NCBI GenBank assembly: GCA_947174455.1 | Contig: CAMWIZ010000059.1 | Location: 1 to 5,977 of the forward strand | Direction of reading: 5' to 3' | Origin: an uncultured Clostridia bacterium | Lineage (GTDB): Bacteria > Bacillota > Clostridia > Oscillospirales > Acutalibacteraceae | DNA: 5,977 bases | Part shown: in pieces, positions 5,942-5,977 of the stretch | Position numbering within the stretch: position 1 is the first letter of the stretch | How the letters are laid out: each line of letters starts with the position of its first letter | Notes under the pieces: generated by a model | The model's input: only the letters and a program-made list of their open reading frames with translations | Told to the model about the DNA's origin: nothing | The model's database searches: none | Program-made: the position numbers and the translations under genes

Positions 5942-5977
5942 GTTAAAAATTTCTGCGTTTGCCGCACATCACTATAT

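Noticed and set aside
5653..5967. 104-residue minus-strand open frame overlapping the glgC start
   Set aside because: It is an out-of-frame shadow of glgC running through its upstream region, with no recognisable motif and no ribosome binding site.
5943..5977. Minus-strand frame ending in TAA at the right edge, possibly the 3' end of an upstream gene
   Set aside because: Only about ten codons are visible and nothing distinguishes them from chance.

Overview
The window looks like chromosomal DNA of a gram-positive, low-to-mid GC bacterium of the Clostridia, most likely an Oscillospiraceae/Ruminococcaceae-type gut organism. The evidence is the glgC-glgD-glgA order (glgD occurs mainly in Bacillota), strong AGGAGG-type ribosome binding sites, and accessory genes of kinds common in gut Bacillota. 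The placement rests on protein resemblance recalled without a search.

Right half (about 1880-5977, all minus strand): a glycogen synthesis cluster, transcribed glgC (ADP-glucose pyrophosphorylase), glgD (its non-catalytic partner), then glgA (glycogen synthase). GlgC/GlgD make ADP-glucose and GlgA adds the glucose to the growing alpha-1,4-glucan. glgC and glgD abut exactly (TAA directly followed by ATG). glgA follows after a 152-base spacer and ends 17 bases before a long hairpin that folds best as minus-strand RNA.

Left half (1 to about 1850): an accessory patch downstream of the glg cluster. Reading along the minus strand it holds an intact Vat/CatB-type xenobiotic O-acetyltransferase (901-1530), a broken cysteine-rich KTR gene with a TAG at codon 6 and no 3' half (807-890), and an intact DUF5131 (Gp37/Gp68-like) protein with a CX6CX2C cluster (32-739). 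On the plus strand, between the acetyltransferase and glgA, lies the frameshifted C-terminal relic of an IS630-family transposase (1578-1830), missed by simple ORF calling. An imperfect inverted repeat immediately after the transposase stop (1829-1847) has a partner at 783-801, next to the point where KTR similarity stops. Acetyltransferase, KTR remnant and transposase relic may therefore be one decayed IS630-bounded cassette inserted behind the glycogen operon. The best acetyltransferase promoter candidate lies partly inside the transposase relic.

I see no RNA gene, CRISPR array or clearly new multi-gene system. The most noteworthy structure is the decayed mobile cassette carrying an apparently intact resistance-type acetyltransferase.
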